DNA of 5,833 bases from DATAYF01 sp036272735 (GTDB lineage: Bacteria; Chloroflexota; Ktedonobacteria; Ktedonobacterales; Ktedonobacteraceae). The first letter of the stretch is position 1; each line of letters begins with the position of its first letter. Location of the stretch: positions 1-5,833 of the forward strand of contig DATAYF010000518.1 of the NCBI GenBank assembly GCA_036272735.1, given 5' to 3'. The position numbers and the translations under genes are program-made. The notes below the pieces were generated by a model. That model ran no database searches, had not been told where the DNA came from, and was given only the letters and a program-made list of their open reading frames with translations. Below are positions 5,105 to 5,833 of the stretch, in pieces.

Positions 5105-5833
5105 ATGAGAATTGCGTTTGTTGGCAAGGGCGGGAGCGGGAAAACCACGCTTGCATCGCTCTTTTGCCGTTCTCTCGCTTATCAGCATATGCCGGTGCTG
5201 GCGATAGATGCCGACATCAATCAGCACCTTGGGCTGGCGTTGGGTCTTGCAGAGTCTGAAGCGGCCAGCATAGCGCCGCTGGGTCTGGAAATTGATCGCA
5301 TCAAAACGTATCTGCGTGGGAGCAATCCTCGCGTCCCTACTAACGCCGTGATGGTCAAAACCACACCTCCGGGGCGTGGATCACGCCTGCTGCGCATGAC
5401 CGAGTATAATCCCATTTTTTCCTATTTTGAACGCGACGTGGATGGCGTGCGGCTGCTGGCGACCGGTCCTTTTTCCCAGGAGGATCTTGGACTCAAATGC
5501 TACCACTCGAAGGTGGGAGCCGTCGAACTGCTACTCAACCACCTGATCGACGGGCGTGACGAGTATGTGGTAGTTGATATGACGGCGGGAGCCGACTCTT
5601 TTGCATCAGGATTGTTCAGCAAGTTCGACCTTACTTTCCTGGTTGCCGAACCAACAACAAAATCGGTGGGGGTCTACAAGCAGTACACGGCTTATGCCCA
5701 GGAGTATGACATTGCCATCAAGGTTATCGGCAACAAGATAGAGACAAACGAGGACCTGGCTTTTCTGCGTGGGCAGGTAAGCGACAACATGCTGACCTGG
5801 GTCGAGCGATCCGCCTATGTACGCAGTATGGAG
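5105..5833 (+). CDS. ParA/MinD/CooC-like P-loop ATPase, 3' end beyond the window
   Basis: The first 243 codons are present and still open at the edge. A deviant Walker A motif, GKGGSGKTT at 7-15 with signature K8 and catalytic-loop K13, marks the SIMIBI class that includes MinD, ParA, NifH and CooC. These ATPases dimerise on ATP. DADINQHLGLALG at 35-47 fits the switch I segment, and VVVDMTAGADSF at 155-166 fits the Walker B/switch II segment with D158. CooC-type proteins have an acidic EAG form there, so this is a variant. VAEPTTKSVGVYKQY and VIGNKI match the later strand and base-recognition region of the fold (NK at 210-211). Overall the protein resembles an uncharacterised conserved ATP-binding protein of actinobacteria and Chloroflexota; that is from memory. 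Candidate roles are metal-cofactor insertion or positioning of a partner; neither is shown. AAGAGA (5091-5096) eight bases upstream is a weak but usable ribosome-binding site. There is no signal peptide or membrane segment. Confidence 0.88.
   Translation, partial: MRIAFVGKGGSGKTTLASLFCRSLAYQHMPVLAIDADINQHLGLALGLAESEAASIAPLGLEIDRIKTYLRGSNPRVPTNAVMVKTTPPGRGSRLLRMTEYNPIFSYFERDVDGVRLLATGPFSQEDLGLKCYHSKVGAVELLLNHLIDGRDEYVVVDMTAGADSFASGLFSKFDLTFLVAEPTTKSVGVYKQYTAYAQEYDIAIKVIGNKIETNEDLAFLRGQVSDNMLTWVERSAYVRSME

Noticed and set aside
4901..5227. Minus-strand 108-codon open frame
   Set aside because: It overlaps the Walker A coding region of the ATPase and shows no domain-like pattern.

Overview
The window looks like an accessory-flanked chromosomal stretch from a moderately GC-rich bacterium. 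The style of the TnpB protein, its 3' end, and the ATPase at the right edge recall soil Chloroflexota such as Ktedonobacteria. That placement is inference from remembered family resemblance, not from a search. There are three real gene-sized units, all on the + strand: a broken tnpB (350-1485), a complete phosphoenolpyruvate carboxylase gene ppc (1666-4563), and the first 243 codons of a deviant-Walker-A P-loop ATPase (5105 to the right edge).

Left part (1-1589) is mobile DNA. Positions 2 to about 205 read like the C-terminal tail of an already decayed transposase with an internal TAA at 101. A tnpB-only IS200/IS605-type element, without tnpA, follows. Its right end is well supported: four hairpins, the last flanked by GAAT and TCAA, ending near 1589. 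Its left end is less certain; my best guess is just after TTTAC at 203-207. Removing 208-1589 rejoins the transposase-like frame and stops it four codons later, which fits insertion into that older gene. tnpB has lost one G from a G-run near 1230-1233. The first reading frame therefore keeps two of the three RuvC acidic residues but lacks the zinc finger and the third acidic residue.

Middle part (1590-4563): ppc starts 77 bp after the element end with a good ribosome-binding site. It carries all catalytic motifs and the residues that bind inhibitory aspartate in E. coli PEPC. It makes oxaloacetate from PEP and bicarbonate to refill the TCA cycle. Any guide RNA from the tnpB element would take its guide from the ppc leader.

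Right part (4564-5833): ppc is followed by a perfect 30-bp inverted repeat with a T-rich 3' flank, a very long intrinsic-terminator-like hairpin. A possible small convergent minus-strand ORF (4656-4859) ends beside it. The 245-bp stretch 4860-5104 holds a 15-bp tandem repeat and two operator-like palindromes. The ATPase gene then begins and runs off the edge. Nothing in the sequence ties the ATPase functionally to ppc, and the 500-bp gap with a terminator argues for separate transcription units.
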